Source: VRUE01 sp047519745 (GTDB taxonomy: Bacteria > Actinomycetota > Thermoleophilia > Solirubrobacterales > 70-9). Taken from it: 64,000 nt of DNA. The stretch covers positions 1 through 64,000 of the forward strand of contig JAPVSJ010000038.1 of NCBI GenBank assembly GCA_047519745.1, given 5' to 3'. The notes under the pieces were generated by a model. The model searched no databases and had not been told where the DNA came from. It was given only the letters and a program-made list of their open reading frames with translations. The translations under genes and the position numbers were made by a program. Shown in pieces: positions 18,977 to 27,388 of the stretch (position 1 is the first letter of the stretch; each line of letters begins with the position of its first letter).

Positions 18977-19312
18977 ATGGCGGGATACGAGGACGAACAG
19001 GAGCGTCGGGGCATCGAGCGTCACTACCGGCGTGGCGCACTGGCGCATCCCGTGCGGCAGGGAATCCTCCGCCTGCTGCTCGACGGGATGGAAGCGAGCG
19101 CGGTCGAGATCGCGGCCGAGCTGAACGAGGCGCCGAGCCGGATCGCCTACCACCTGCTCGTCCTGACCAGGCGCAAAGCGCTGAAGGGAGTCGCCAGGGA
19201 CCGGCCGGCGGCGCCCTGCTTCCGCCTCGCGCCGCAAGCGCTGTGGGCCCGCAAAATGCTCATTGAGCTCGACAGAGAGGACGGGCAGGACGAGTCAGGG
19301 GGGCGAGATTGA
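18977..19312 (+). CDS. Winged-helix transcriptional regulator (ArsR-like)
   Basis: This 111-residue protein has an HTH core reading LAHPVRQGILRLLLDGME followed by SAVEIAAELNEAPSRIAYHL, the ArsR/HTH_20 helix-turn-helix pattern. There are no clustered Cys/His residues for metal sensing. The ATG at 18977 is chosen; the frame is open from 18914 with a less convincing N-terminus. A palindrome lies just upstream, suggesting autoregulation. A second small HTH-like gene follows. Confidence 0.72.
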   Translation: MAGYEDEQERRGIERHYRRGALAHPVRQGILRLLLDGMEASAVEIAAELNEAPSRIAYHLLVLTRRKALKGVARDRPAAPCFRLAPQALWARKMLIELDREDGQDESGGRD

Positions 19313-19340
19313 GGTCGAGCGGCCTTAGTAGGTGAGGCAA

Positions 19341-19610
19341 ATGGAAGGCATGGATGAGACGAGAAGCCCGGTCGTACAGGACGCGACGATCGAAGCTGCC
19401 GTGATGCGACAGCTCCTCGCCCTGTATCCGGTCCAGATGACGGTCGATGAGCTCGCACGGGAGATCGGCGGCCAGACCGCGGACTTCGCCCAGACCGACG
19501 CGGTCGAACGCGCCGTGAACGAGCTCACGGCCGCCGGCCTCACTCATCGCAACGGCGAGGTCGTGATCCCCAGCCGGGCCGCCCTGCGCCTCGACGAGCT
19601 GCTCGGTTGA
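19341..19610 (+). CDS. Small HTH-like hypothetical protein
   Basis: The 89-residue product contains AAVMRQLLALYPVQMTVDELAREIGG and AVERAVNELTAAGLTHRNGE in succession. This resembles a winged-helix repeat with recognition helix and wing, but it has no strong family match in my reading. The ATG 19341 has AGGTGAGG close upstream; GTG 19332 and ATG 19350 are alternatives. It follows the ArsR-like gene by 28 bases and may be co-expressed. Confidence 0.55.
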   Translation: MEGMDETRSPVVQDATIEAAVMRQLLALYPVQMTVDELAREIGGQTADFAQTDAVERAVNELTAAGLTHRNGEVVIPSRAALRLDELLG

Positions 19611-19621
19611 GGACCACGAAA

Positions 19622-19638
19622 GAGCCGTTGTACGGCTC
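19622..19638 (+). terminator. Short hairpin after the HTH-like gene
   Basis: GAGCCGT and ACGGCTC form a perfect 7-bp stem with a three-base loop, 12 bases after the stop of the upstream gene. No T-run follows. It may end the HTH transcript before the possible riboswitch leader. Confidence 0.35.
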
Positions 19639-19644
19639 GGACAA

Positions 19645-19715
19645 GACGGGCAAAAACTGATTGCCGTTCACGATTCAAGCTCTCCCGGGGCCGGGCCGAT
19701 GGCGGGGAACCACCC
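19645..19715 (+). promoter_or_regulatory. Candidate c-di-GMP-I (GEMM)-like riboswitch leader
   Basis: The 140-base leader before the SipW-type gene contains, in order, GGGCAAA, a small AAC/GTT stem, ACGATTCAAGCT (compare the GEMM block ACGCAAAGC), a CCCGG/CCGGG stem, and GATGGCGGGGAACCA (compare GGTAGCGGGGTTACC). The order and spacing resemble a divergent class I c-di-GMP aptamer. The downstream genes encode exported, matrix-like proteins, a common target of such switches. Several consensus positions differ, so this is a pattern call only. Confidence 0.3.
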
Positions 19716-19750
19716 AGCACCCGTTTGGAAAACCCGCGAGAGGAGACACG

Positions 19751-20221
19751 ATGACCTGGACCACGAAGAGGCGCGCGCTGATAGCGCTCGGCGGCACCTG
19801 TGCGCTGGCGGTTGCCGGTGTCGCGCTGGCTTACTTCACGACGTCCGGCTCGGGCACCGCGAACGCGACGGTCGGCTCGAGCTCGGCCGTAACGCTGCAC
19901 GGGACGGTGTCCTCGAGTCTCTACCCGGGCACGTCCTCGCCGGTGACCTTCACCGTCGACAACCCGGCGTCGGGCTCGCAGCGCGTCGGCACGGTCACGC
20001 TGAGCAGCATCACTGTCGATGCCGGTCACTCGACCTGCAGCACGACGATCAGCGGCGGAAACCCCGACTTCTCGATGCCCGCGGTGGCCGTCAACAAAGT
20101 CTTCCCGGCCGGCAACGGCCAGAGCGTGACCCCAACCGGGACCCTGACGATGAACGAAACCGGGGTCAGCCAGGACGCCTGCCAGGGCGCCACGGTGACG
20201 CTGCACCTGACCAACAACTGA
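19751..20221 (+). CDS. Exported protein with SipW-like signal peptide
   Basis: The 156-residue product begins MTWTTKRRALIALGGTCALA and its hydrophobic segment ends in ALAYFTTSGSGTANATVG. This A-Y-F-T/S stretch is the hallmark of the SipW-type signal found on TasA-like and camelysin-like surface proteins. The mature part is Ser/Thr-rich with beta-strand character and a Cys pair (HSTCSTT and SQDACQG). GAGAGGAGA precedes the ATG. It lies five bases from the next, related gene. It probably forms part of the cell surface or matrix. Confidence 0.72.
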   Translation: MTWTTKRRALIALGGTCALAVAGVALAYFTTSGSGTANATVGSSSAVTLHGTVSSSLYPGTSSPVTFTVDNPASGSQRVGTVTLSSITVDAGHSTCSTTISGGNPDFSMPAVAVNKVFPAGNGQSVTPTGTLTMNETGVSQDACQGATVTLHLTNN

Positions 20222-20225
20222 TCTT

Positions 20226-22121
20226 GTGGGCAAGCCGGAGCGCGATGTGGCACGGAGTGACGTCAGGGGCCTGATCGGGCTGGTCGGCATCGGCGCCTGT
20301 ATCGCGGGCGTCTGCCTCTGCGGCAGCGCCGTGGCCTACTTCACGACCACCGGCGCGGGGAGCGCGACGGCGGGGCTGCCGAAACTCTCCGCGCCGACGA
20401 TCTCCTCGGCCCTGCCCGCGGCCGGCGGCACCGTCGCGCTGACCTGGACCGCGGTCACCCCTCCGGGCTCCGGGACGGTCGCCTACACCGTCCTCCGCGA
20501 CGGCGGCGAACCGGCGGGCAACTGCCCTGGCGCCTCCTCGCCCACCACCGCCACCACCTGCACCGACAGCGGCCTCGTGGTCGGCACCCACACCTACACG
20601 GTGACCGCCAGATGGCACACCTGGAGCGCGACGAGCTCGTCGTCCCAAGCCAAAGTGACGGTCGGCCCGGCGGTGGAACTCAGCCTCAAAGCGGCGTCGA
20701 CCACGCCCGCGGCGGGCGCCGCCGACAACCTGACGATCACCGCGCTCGACGAAAAGGGCAGCACGGTGACGACCTATACCGGCTCCCACAGCCTCGTCTT
20801 CTCAGGCGCATCTTCCAGCCCGGGTGGGAACGCGCCGACGGTCGCCAACAGCGCGGGTACCGCGGTCGCCTTCGGCAGCGCCACGGCGATCACGTTCAGC
20901 GCCGGCGTGGCGACCGTGACGTCGACGAAAAACGGCGTGATGAAGCTCTATCGCGCCGGCGTGACCGAAGTCACCGTCAGCGACGGATCGATCGGCGACG
21001 AAACGCCGCTCGCCGTCACGGTCGCGCCGGGAGGGGCATCGAAGCTCGCCCTCGGCGCCGCCTCGACCACGCCGACGGCCGGGGCGACCGACGACCTGAC
21101 GACGACCGCCCAGGACACCTACGGCAACACCGTCCCCACCTACACCGGCTCGCACAGCCTGACCTTCTCCGGGGCCTCGGCGAGCCCCAGCGGCGAAGCC
21201 CCGACCGTCACCGACAGCACCGGTGTGCCTACCGCGTTCGGCAGCGCCACCGCGATCTCGTTCAGCGCCGGCGTGGCGACCGTCTCCGGCTCGAGCAACG
21301 GCAGGATGAAGCTCTACAAGAGCGGCGCGGTCAGCCTCAAAGTGACCGACGGCACGCTGACCAGCGCGACGACCGCAGTCACCGTTGCCGCCGCTCCGGC
21401 TTCGAAGCTGTCGCTGTCCGCGGCCTCGACCACGCCGACCGCCGGCGCCTCCGACAACCTGACCGCCACCGCCCTCGATGCCTACGGCAACACTGCAACG
21501 GCGTACACCGGCTCGCACGAACTCGTCTTCGCCGGCGCCTCGACCAGCCCCAGCGGCGCCGCGCCGACGGTGGTCAACAGCGCCGGCACGGCGGTCTCCT
21601 TTGGCGCTGCGACCGCGCTCAACTTCACCGCCGGCGTCGCCACTGTCGCCTCCTCGAAAAACGGCGTGATGAAACTGAACAAGGCCGAGGCGGCGAGCGT
21701 CTCGGCCGGCGAGGGAACGATCTCGACCTCCGCGGGCCTGGCGATCACGGTCAGCACGGCGGCGGCGGCGAAGCTCGCCCTCACGCACGTCACGATCAGC
21801 GCCGGCAGCATCGGCTCTACCTGTCTCTTCACCTGCGCGATCACCGGACTTGGCAGCACCGGCACCGTCAAAGCCAACGTCGCGGTGACCGACAGCCTGG
21901 GCAACACGATCAGCGCGCTGGGCAGCGGGCACGCGGCGAAAGTCACCACGACCAGCGGCGGAACGATCGCCGGCACGCCGCTCGCCATCCCCAGCACGGG
22001 CTACGCCGAAACCGCAACCCAGTTCACCTACACGTCGAAAGCCACCGGTACCGACACGATCACCGTCGCGGCCTCCGAAGGCACCGCCTACACCACTGCG
22101 ACTGCGACGGCGAGCAAGTAG
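20226..22121 (+). CDS. Large exported repeat protein with SipW-like signal
   Basis: This 631-residue protein has an N-terminal hydrophobic helix ending in AVAYFTTTGAGSATAG, the same SipW-like signature as its neighbour. A fibronectin-like stretch follows (residues 50-145). Then come three near-identical repeats of about 121 residues, each containing AASTTP, an Asp-xx-Gly-Asn/Ser turn, YTGSH, a SASPSG-like loop and NGxMKLxK, and finally a diverged fourth unit with a Cys pair. The repeats resemble invasin/Ig-like beta domains of adhesins. No LPXTG motif or C-terminal anchor is seen. The start is GTG 20226 without a clear ribosome-binding site. Confidence 0.72.
   Translation: MGKPERDVARSDVRGLIGLVGIGACIAGVCLCGSAVAYFTTTGAGSATAGLPKLSAPTISSALPAAGGTVALTWTAVTPPGSGTVAYTVLRDGGEPAGNCPGASSPTTATTCTDSGLVVGTHTYTVTARWHTWSATSSSSQAKVTVGPAVELSLKAASTTPAAGAADNLTITALDEKGSTVTTYTGSHSLVFSGASSSPGGNAPTVANSAGTAVAFGSATAITFSAGVATVTSTKNGVMKLYRAGVTEVTVSDGSIGDETPLAVTVAPGGASKLALGAASTTPTAGATDDLTTTAQDTYGNTVPTYTGSHSLTFSGASASPSGEAPTVTDSTGVPTAFGSATAISFSAGVATVSGSSNGRMKLYKSGAVSLKVTDGTLTSATTAVTVAAAPASKLSLSAASTTPTAGASDNLTATALDAYGNTATAYTGSHELVFAGASTSPSGAAPTVVNSAGTAVSFGAATALNFTAGVATVASSKNGVMKLNKAEAASVSAGEGTISTSAGLAITVSTAAAAKLALTHVTISAGSIGSTCLFTCAITGLGSTGTVKANVAVTDSLGNTISALGSGHAAKVTTTSGGTIAGTPLAIPSTGYAETATQFTYTSKATGTDTITVAASEGTAYTTATATASK
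20679..21770 (+). repeat. Three tandem ~363-bp coding repeats
   Basis: Units start near 20679, 21042 and 21405 and encode beta-rich modules of about 121 residues. The second and third units are exactly 363 bases apart at the conserved AAG-CTx start. DNA similarity is high, which suggests recent duplication and possible copy-number change by recombination. Confidence 0.7.
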
Positions 22122-22128
22122 CCGCCGG

Positions 22129-23163
22129 CTAAAGCGCCTTGACCTGTTTCCAGGTCAGCATCCGACCGTCGGTCGAGTCGATCACCTTGAGCCGGACCGA
22201 GCGCAGGCCGTCGCGAACGCTGAGGACGGGGACGTCGTGGAAGATCAGGTTCTCGTCGTGGGCGCGCTGCAGGTTGTAGTTGGGGATCTTGGCGCTGAGG
22301 TGGTGAACGTGGTGCAGGCCGATGTTCCCGCTGAAGAACTGGAGGATCTTCGGCAGCTTCAGGTAGGAGCTCCCCTGCAGCGCCGCATCGGGGTAGCTCC
22401 AGGTCTCCGAGCTCTCCCAGTAGGCGTCCTCGAACTGGTGCTGGACGTAGAAGAGGAAGACCCCCAGCGTGCCGGCGAGGATCGCGGTCGGCATCTGCAC
22501 GAGCAGCCAATCTGTCGGGCCGATCAGCCAGACGATCGTCCCGATGACCGCCGCGAGGACGAGGTTCGTCGCGAGCACGCTGTGGCGCTGCCGGGCGCGC
22601 ATTTTGTTCGACCAGATGCGCGGCCCGATCATCAACGACCAGACCGGACCGAGCCCGAACATCACCAGCGGGTTGCGGAACAGCCGGTAGGCGAGCCTCT
22701 GCTTCCAGGGCCGCGCCAGGTACTCCTCGACGGTGAGGGTCGGCACATCTCCGGTTCCGCGCCGGTCCAGGTCGCCCGCGGTGCCGTGGTGGACGGCGTG
22801 GTTGTGGCGCCAGTTCCCGAACGGCTGGAAGACGAGCAGGGCCGTGAATCGTCCCAGCCAGAGATTGCCCCGCTTCGTGGCCACGAACGAGCCGTGCGAG
22901 CAGTCGTGGAAGACGACGAAGGTCCGCAGCAGGAAGCCGGCGGCCGGGATCGCCAGGACGAGGGAAATCCAGACCGAGACCTGGAGGCTGAGATATATCG
23001 CGACCATCAGGACCAGGTACGGCACGGCCGAGGTCGCGACGTCGAGGACGCTGTGCAACGAAGAGGACTGCTCGTGGCGGGCGACCGAGTCGCGCCAGTA
23101 GGGGCGATCCGGGGCCATACCACCGGTCGAGCCCGCCACGGCGGGTATCGGGACGAGGCTCAC
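22129..23163 (-). CDS. Membrane fatty acid desaturase
   Basis: The 344-residue integral membrane di-iron enzyme introduces double bonds into acyl chains. The three His boxes are present: HDCSH (near residue 87), HNHAVHH (near 122) and HHVHH near residue 285. Four hydrophobic segments surround them. It resembles the DesA/omega-6-type desaturases; regiospecificity cannot be read. The start is GTG 23163, with an in-frame ATG at codon 16 as an alternative. It converges on the repeat protein gene. Confidence 0.87.
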   Translation of the reverse strand: MSLVPIPAVAGSTGGMAPDRPYWRDSVARHEQSSSLHSVLDVATSAVPYLVLMVAIYLSLQVSVWISLVLAIPAAGFLLRTFVVFHDCSHGSFVATKRGNLWLGRFTALLVFQPFGNWRHNHAVHHGTAGDLDRRGTGDVPTLTVEEYLARPWKQRLAYRLFRNPLVMFGLGPVWSLMIGPRIWSNKMRARQRHSVLATNLVLAAVIGTIVWLIGPTDWLLVQMPTAILAGTLGVFLFYVQHQFEDAYWESSETWSYPDAALQGSSYLKLPKILQFFSGNIGLHHVHHLSAKIPNYNLQRAHDENLIFHDVPVLSVRDGLRSVRLKVIDSTDGRMLTWKQVKAL

Positions 23164-23317
23164 GGCGGATGAATCTACCGGCGCAACCTAAAGCAGCACC
23201 GAACTCGATCACGCTGCGGATCCCGTCCCAAGCGGCCAAGGCCTGTCCGGAGTCTCAGCATCGGGTACGTCCCGGCGACTATGGTGCCCCAACGTCCCCA
23301 ACCGGATCGAGTTGACT

Positions 23318-24694
23318 ATGCACAAGCCCCCCAGCCCCGACGACGCGGCGATGCTCTACGGAAACCGCTTCCTCACCGAAGACGCTCCTCAGGGCGACTT
23401 TCCTGCCGGCGGGATGTCGGCGCTGGACGCGATGCGCCTGGTCGACGAGGAACTCGCCCTCGAGGGCGACCCGAACCGCAATCTGGCCACCTTCGTCACC
23501 ACCTGGATGGAGCCCGAGGCGCAGCGCCTGATCGCCGAGAACCTCTACCGCAACTTCATCGACCACGCCGAGTACCCGATCTCGGCCGAGATCGAGCAGC
23601 GCTGCATCCGCATGCTCGCCGACCTCTACCACGCTCCCGGCGAGACGACCGGCGCCCGCACCCAGGGCTCATCGGAGGCGATCATGCTCGGCGCGCTGTC
23701 GCTCAAGTGGAAATGGAAGGAGCGGCGCGAAGCACAAGACAAACCGGTCGAGGCGCCGAACCTGATCTTCGGCGGCGACGTGCACGTGGTCTGGGAGAAG
23801 TTCTGCCGCTACTTCGACGTCGAACCGCGGATCGTGCCGCTGCGGGAAGGCAAGTACGTGATCGGGCCCGAGGACGTCGAGCCGCTGATCGACGAGAACA
23901 CGATCGGGGTCGCGGCGGTGCTCGGCACCACCTTCACCGGCCACGCCGACGACATCGTCGGCATCGACAAGCTCCTGGTCGACCTCAAGAGCGAGAGGGA
24001 AATCGACGTGCCGCTGCACATCGACGCGGCCAGCGGCGGCTTCGTCTGGCCCTTCCTCTACCCGGACTCCGAGTGGGACTTCCGGCTCGAGCAGGTGCGC
24101 TCGATCAACGTCTCCGGGCACAAGTTCGGGCTCGTATACCCCGGCATCGGCTGGCTCGTCTTCCGCGAGAAGAGCGACCTGGCCGAGGACCTCGTCTTCT
24201 ACGAGAACTACCTCGGCAAAAAAGACGCGACCTTCACCCTCAACTTCTCGACCGGGGCCTCGATGGTCCTCGCCCAGTACTACAACTTCGTCCGCCTCGG
24301 GCGGCAGGGCTACACCTACATCATGGAGGCGATGGAGAAGAACGCCCGGGCGCTGGCCGAGTACCTCGAGTCCTGCGGCGACTTTGAGCTGATCGGCGCC
24401 GACAAGGAGCAGCTGCCGCTGGTCGCCTTCAAGCTGGTCGAGGGGAAGAACTACGACGAGTTCGACCTCTCCTGGCAGCTCTCCGCCGAGCGCGGCTGGA
24501 TGCTCCCCGCCTACACCCTCCCGCCCAACGCCGAAAACGTGAAGGTCCTGCGAGCGCTGGTCAAGGAGACGCTCAGCCGCGCGCAGGTCGACCGGCTCGC
24601 CGACGACATCGCCACCGCCTGCGCGACGCTGGAGAAGAAGGGTGGCGCCCACCCCTCCGAGCGCAAGCGGATCAAGACCGGCACCGGGTACTGA
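23318..24694 (+). CDS. gadB: Glutamate decarboxylase (PLP-dependent)
   Basis: This 458-residue group II decarboxylase converts glutamate to GABA and consumes a proton. The N-terminal MLYGNRFLTEDAPQG is close to the GadA/B start. The catalytic Lys is in INVSGHKFGLVYPG, preceded by HIDAASGGFVWPF. GAR-TQGSSEAIMLG binds the PLP phosphate. The start is ATG 23318; TTG two codons upstream is also in frame. No glutamate/GABA antiporter gene is next to it, so a link to acid resistance is not shown. Confidence 0.93.
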   Translation: MHKPPSPDDAAMLYGNRFLTEDAPQGDFPAGGMSALDAMRLVDEELALEGDPNRNLATFVTTWMEPEAQRLIAENLYRNFIDHAEYPISAEIEQRCIRMLADLYHAPGETTGARTQGSSEAIMLGALSLKWKWKERREAQDKPVEAPNLIFGGDVHVVWEKFCRYFDVEPRIVPLREGKYVIGPEDVEPLIDENTIGVAAVLGTTFTGHADDIVGIDKLLVDLKSEREIDVPLHIDAASGGFVWPFLYPDSEWDFRLEQVRSINVSGHKFGLVYPGIGWLVFREKSDLAEDLVFYENYLGKKDATFTLNFSTGASMVLAQYYNFVRLGRQGYTYIMEAMEKNARALAEYLESCGDFELIGADKEQLPLVAFKLVEGKNYDEFDLSWQLSAERGWMLPAYTLPPNAENVKVLRALVKETLSRAQVDRLADDIATACATLEKKGGAHPSERKRIKTGTGY

Positions 24695-24782
24695 GCCTCG
24701 GCTGGTCGAAACCAGCCCTGCCGAAGTTTCCGCCGGACCGGCTGCGAACATATGTTCGTACATCGATCCAAGGAGACGACGG

Positions 24783-25019
24783 ATGCCTCAATTCGACGCA
24801 TATGAAGACCTCGTGGGCAAGTGGCGCTGGCGACTGCTCGGCGCAGACGGCCGTACCGTGGCGACCTCCGGGGAGTCCTTCGATTCCCACTGGCACGCGC
24901 TGAGAGCGGCCGAAAACGTCCGTGGAGTCGCCTCTGGCGCGCGGATCTCCGGCGTTCCCGCGGAGGGAGCGAACGATCCTCTCGGCGCGATCATCGACCG
25001 CGAGCTCGCCTGGAGCTGA
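24783..25019 (+). CDS. Small YegP-like (DUF1508) protein
   Basis: The 78-residue protein contains GKWRWRLLGADGRTVATSGE followed by an Ala-rich helix (HALRAAENVRG). This is one copy of the short beta-beta-alpha DUF1508 module. Its function is unknown. The ATG has AAGGAGACGACGG upstream. It sits alone between gadB and the toxin-antitoxin pair. Confidence 0.65.
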   Translation: MPQFDAYEDLVGKWRWRLLGADGRTVATSGESFDSHWHALRAAENVRGVASGARISGVPAEGANDPLGAIIDRELAWS

Positions 25020-25040
25020 ACTGGCCAACCTGGCGCAGAG

Positions 25041-25058
25041 GTGGTACTCCGGTGGTAC
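25041..25058. promoter_or_regulatory. Direct repeat at the VapBC-type promoter
   Basis: Two copies of GTGGTAC spaced 11 bases apart (25041-25047 and 25052-25058) end 10 bases before the antitoxin ATG. One helical turn of spacing fits an operator for the antitoxin, as type II systems usually autoregulate. A TACACT -10-like element lies within, so the transcript could be nearly leaderless. Confidence 0.45.
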
Positions 25059-25068
25059 ACTTATATTG

Positions 25069-25350
25069 ATGCCTACCCGCCACAACCGCATTCAGGTCAC
25101 TGAAGACCGCGAGTTGACCGCCGCATTGCAGTCCGCGGCGGCCCATTTGCCGGCTGGCCTCCCCCGCTCCCAGCAAGTGCGCGAACTGGCGATCGCCGGA
25201 GCGAAGCACCTAGCCGCCGCCTCGCCGGACGAGGCAAAGCGGCAAGCGTTGCTGGAGGAGCTGGCGGATAACTTCAGGGCACCAGAGACTGCGCCTTGGG
25301 ACCGAGAGGCATTGCGCGACGGGAAGCATCATGCCTGGCCAATCCGCTAG
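25069..25350 (+). CDS. VapB-type antitoxin (putative)
   Basis: The 93-residue acidic/Ala-rich protein starts MPTRHNRIQVTEDRELTAAL. It has a helical DNA-binding-like N-terminus and a charged C-terminus (FRAPETAPWDREALRDG) of the sort that wraps a toxin. It overlaps the PIN-domain gene by 20 bases. The call depends mainly on that context. No clear AbrB or Phd signature is seen. Confidence 0.65.
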   Translation: MPTRHNRIQVTEDRELTAALQSAAAHLPAGLPRSQQVRELAIAGAKHLAAASPDEAKRQALLEELADNFRAPETAPWDREALRDGKHHAWPIR

Positions 25351-25783
25351 CCACGGCTCCTGGGGCGATTTACCACTGCTCGTAGACACCTCGGCCTGGG
25401 CGCGAGCCGAGCACCCGACCACTCGCGACAGCTGGCTTGCCGCGCTACTCGGCAACCGCCTGCGCCTCCCCTCTCTCGTCCGTCTCGAGATCCTGTTGAG
25501 CACTCGCGGCGGTAGCGAGTTCGACCGGCTCGCGGAGCACCTCGACGCAATCCGCCCCGCCCTACTGAGTGCCTCGATCATCCGCATAGCCGAGGCCGCA
25601 ATGCGGGCCCTCGCCCACCGTTCGTCGGCGGCACAGCGCCTGCCAGTCGTCGACTATCTGGTCGCGGCCGCAGCACAAGAGCTCGGAGCCGCGGTCATCC
25701 ACTACGACCGTGACTACGACACACTCGCCGAAGTACTCGAGTTCGAGTCGGTCTGGCTGGCGCCAGCCGGAACAATCCCGTAG
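25331..25783 (+). CDS. vapC: PIN-domain ribonuclease toxin (VapC-like)
   Basis: The 150-residue protein has the PIN acidic set: Asp19 in LLVDTSAW, Glu in VRLEILLS, and Asp residues in PVVDYLVAAAA and HYDRDYD. These bind Mg/Mn for RNA cleavage, typically of tRNA or rRNA. The start ATG lies within the antitoxin gene, consistent with coupled translation. It ends three bases before the convergent sulfatase stop. All catalytic residues are intact, so the toxin should be active. Confidence 0.85.
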   Translation: MPGQSASHGSWGDLPLLVDTSAWARAEHPTTRDSWLAALLGNRLRLPSLVRLEILLSTRGGSEFDRLAEHLDAIRPALLSASIIRIAEAAMRALAHRSSAAQRLPVVDYLVAAAAQELGAAVIHYDRDYDTLAEVLEFESVWLAPAGTIP

Positions 25784-25786
25784 CAG

Positions 25787-27388
25787 CTAGGAACGCAGCG
25801 GCTTCAGGCGGGTCTTTTCGACCCCGGCGAGCTTGCGTTTGAGGCGTTTGAATTCCGCCTCCTCGGTGGGGGTGCGTTTGTGGCCGGAGAAGGCGAGGTT
25901 GCGCTTCTCCAGCGGGTCGGTCTTAAGGTCGTACATCTCCCACTGCGGCCGTTTGCGGCCCTTGGCGTCGTAGTACTTGGCCAGCTTCCAGCGCCCTTCG
26001 CGGATGCTGACGATGTGGTTCGGCGCTTTCGGGTAGGGGCGGTGCTTCTGTCCCGACTGGTAGTCGTCGTAGGTGAAGACGACGTAGTCCTGCGCGCTGC
26101 GGTTCGAGGACGGGTGCAAGACCAGCTTCGAGTAGTCGACCCCCTGCCAGTTCGCCCGGGCGCTTTTCGGCGCCGCCGCGAGGCTCGCCAGCGTCGGCAG
26201 GAAGTCGACGTGGGAGACAAGCGCGTCGGTCTGGGCGGGCTTGGGGAACAGCTTCGGGTTCGAGTAGACGAGCGGGACCCGCGTCGCCTCCTCGTAGAAG
26301 TTGAAGTTCTTCTGGCGCAGGCCGCCGTGGGCCAGCCCCATCTCACCGTGGTCCGCGGTGCGGACGACCAGCGTGTTGTCGAAGAGGCCGGTCTCTTCGA
26401 GCTTGTCGAGCACGTTGACCAGGTAGCTGTCGGAGGAGCGCATCAGGTTGCCGTAGAAGTTCAGGTAGTTGCGCCGTTCTTCGGCGTCTTCCGGCTTCCC
26501 GGTCAGATTGAAGATGCGCAGGAATTCGGCCTGCACCGAGGGCTTGGTCGCGAGGTCTTCGTCCCAGGTCTCCGGTTCGTGGATGTTGCCGGTCAGCCAG
26601 GTGTCGTCGTAGCCGGCTTCCTTGAAGGTTTTGCTCGGGTAGAAGAGGACGTCATGCGGGTTGACGACCGAGATCACCATGAAGAAGGGCTGCTCCTGGG
26701 CGGCGTTCGAGCCGAGGTACTGGAGCGCGCCTTCCGCCGCCCCTTCGCCGGTCGAGTCGATGAAGCGCCCGTCGTTGTCGGGGTTGCCGCCGCCGGCCTC
26801 GGGGACGCTCTGGTCGGCGCCGGCGTCCGGCGGGTTCCAGCGGTCGAAGCCGTACTTTTCGAGGTCGGAGGGCTGGGCGTTTTCCTTCTCGGCGGGCTTT
26901 GCGCAGTGCCACTTGCCCTTGTAGACGACGTGGTAGCCGGCCGCCTTCATCACCGTGGCGAGGTTCTTCAGGTCGACCGGCAGGTCCACCTGCGGGTTCT
27001 TCGGCGGTTCCATGTCTTCCTCGAGCGTGTACTTGACGCCGTGCTGGGCGGGGAAGTAGCCGCTCATCAGGGTCGAGCGCGCCGGCGAGCACATGCAGGC
27101 GTTGGTGAAGGCGCGTTCGAAGCTGAGGCCGTGGCGCCGCAGGCGCCGCATCCCGGGCAGGTTCTGGCGCAGCCAGTTCTGCGGGAAGTGCTGGATCGCC
27201 CGTTCCTGGTCGGTGAGGAAGAGGACGATGTTCATCCCCGCGACGTCGCGCCGCGTTCCCTTCGCCGCGGCAAGCGCCTGCTCGACCCCGGCGCCCTGTG
27301 CGAGCAGCGCCGCGGCGGCCGCGGTCGCCCCGGACCCGATCAGCTCCTTGCGGGTCAGCCCGCCCTCGCGCTTGTCGGTTTGACTCAT
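25787..27388 (-). CDS. Exported formylglycine-dependent sulfatase
   Basis: This 533-residue alkaline-phosphatase-superfamily hydrolase has the sulfatase signature C100-S-P-A-R in CMCSPARSTLMSG, where Cys would be oxidised to formylglycine. The metal-binding LFLTDQER and RTADHGEMGLAHGG blocks are present. The N-terminus TRKELIGSGATAAAAALLAQ looks like a Tat-type signal with an Arg-Lys pair instead of Arg-Arg. The ATG at 27388 has GGAGG upstream and overlaps the beta-propeller stop (ATGA). The substrate is unknown. It is the last gene of an FGE-like/propeller/sulfatase operon. Confidence 0.87.
   Translation of the reverse strand: MSQTDKREGGLTRKELIGSGATAAAAALLAQGAGVEQALAAAKGTRRDVAGMNIVLFLTDQERAIQHFPQNWLRQNLPGMRRLRRHGLSFERAFTNACMCSPARSTLMSGYFPAQHGVKYTLEEDMEPPKNPQVDLPVDLKNLATVMKAAGYHVVYKGKWHCAKPAEKENAQPSDLEKYGFDRWNPPDAGADQSVPEAGGGNPDNDGRFIDSTGEGAAEGALQYLGSNAAQEQPFFMVISVVNPHDVLFYPSKTFKEAGYDDTWLTGNIHEPETWDEDLATKPSVQAEFLRIFNLTGKPEDAEERRNYLNFYGNLMRSSDSYLVNVLDKLEETGLFDNTLVVRTADHGEMGLAHGGLRQKNFNFYEEATRVPLVYSNPKLFPKPAQTDALVSHVDFLPTLASLAAAPKSARANWQGVDYSKLVLHPSSNRSAQDYVVFTYDDYQSGQKHRPYPKAPNHIVSIREGRWKLAKYYDAKGRKRPQWEMYDLKTDPLEKRNLAFSGHKRTPTEEAEFKRLKRKLAGVEKTRLKPLRS

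Noticed and set aside
20679..21770. CRISPR-like array
   Set aside because: The periodic units are 363 bp coding repeats, not short repeats with spacers. No cas genes or short repeat-spacer arrays were seen anywhere in the window.
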